Assembly: GCA_902797065.1 (NCBI GenBank)
Contig: CADBRK010000236.1
Coordinates: 1-6,706 of the forward strand
Direction of reading: 5' to 3'
DNA from: an uncultured Ruminococcus sp.
GTDB lineage: Bacteria > Bacillota > Clostridia > Oscillospirales > Acutalibacteraceae
DNA length: 6,706 nt
The position numbers and the translations under genes are program-made. The notes under the pieces are model-generated. The model did not search any database. It saw nothing but the letters and a program-made list of their open reading frames with translations, and was not told the DNA's origin. Shown here one piece after another: positions 6,613-6,706 of this stretch (positions within the stretch are counted from its first letter, which is position 1; every line of letters starts with the position of its first letter).

Positions 6613-6659
6613 AAAAAACCGCATGAAATCTGATAAATCAGTATTCATGCGGTTTTTTT
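6613..6659 (+). terminator. Intrinsic terminator after tRNA-Pro
   Basis: The arms CCGCATGAA (6619-6627) and TTCATGCGG (6644-6652) pair perfectly. The A-run at 6613-6618 before them can pair with the T-run that follows (6653-6659). Inside, CTGA/TCAG extends the stem beyond a small internal loop. It begins 17 bases past the tRNA. The flanking A- and T-runs would also allow termination of transcription entering from the right on the minus strand. Confidence 0.92.
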
Positions 6660-6706
6660 GCTGTCTTCGTTGTCTATAATGTGAATTTTAAAAAAGATTT
6701 TTTTAA

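Noticed and set aside
6675..6680. Plus-strand TATAAT near the right edge, as a promoter for a gene beyond the window
   Set aside because: The expected -35 position falls in the T-run of the terminator and has no TTGACA-like box. A chance match in AT-rich DNA is more likely.

Overview
The window most likely comes from a low-to-moderate GC member of the Bacillota, probably class Clostridia (an Oscillospiraceae/Ruminococcus-like genome is my guess). Grounds: UvrB of the Gram-positive type, a VanZ-family membrane protein, strong AGGAG-type ribosome binding sites, near-consensus sigma-A promoters in AT-rich intergenic DNA, and a tRNA gene without an encoded CCA end. The genus cannot be fixed from this sequence alone.

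Layout, right to left, because all four protein genes lie on the minus strand. A long gene (6309-3205) encodes a 1034-residue cytoplasmic protein. It has an unrecognised 211-residue N-terminal domain, a long acidic low-complexity linker, and about 22 MORN-type repeat units. It has its own promoter. Its stop codon is overlapped by the ribosome binding site of the next gene, an MscS-type mechanosensitive channel (3189-2377), so the two form a coupled pair. After a 142-base intergenic stretch with a near-consensus promoter comes uvrB (2234-267), the nucleotide-excision-repair helicase subunit. Its stop codon is likewise overlapped by the ribosome binding site of a VanZ-like membrane protein gene (257-1), which runs off the left edge.

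On the plus strand at the right end is a tRNA-Pro(GGG) gene (6523-6596). It has its own promoter, an A-tract-rich upstream region, and a strong hairpin-plus-T-run terminator (6613-6659). The 213 bases between the MORN gene and the tRNA hold two divergent promoters and an 18-base inverted repeat.

The least ordinary part is the MORN protein and its coupling to a mechanosensitive channel. The sequence supports the architecture and the gene pairing; any functional link is inference. Two gene starts are placed downstream of the longest open frame (uvrB by 11 codons, the MORN gene by 9), because in each case the upstream ATG lies at the expected transcription start and lacks a ribosome binding site.
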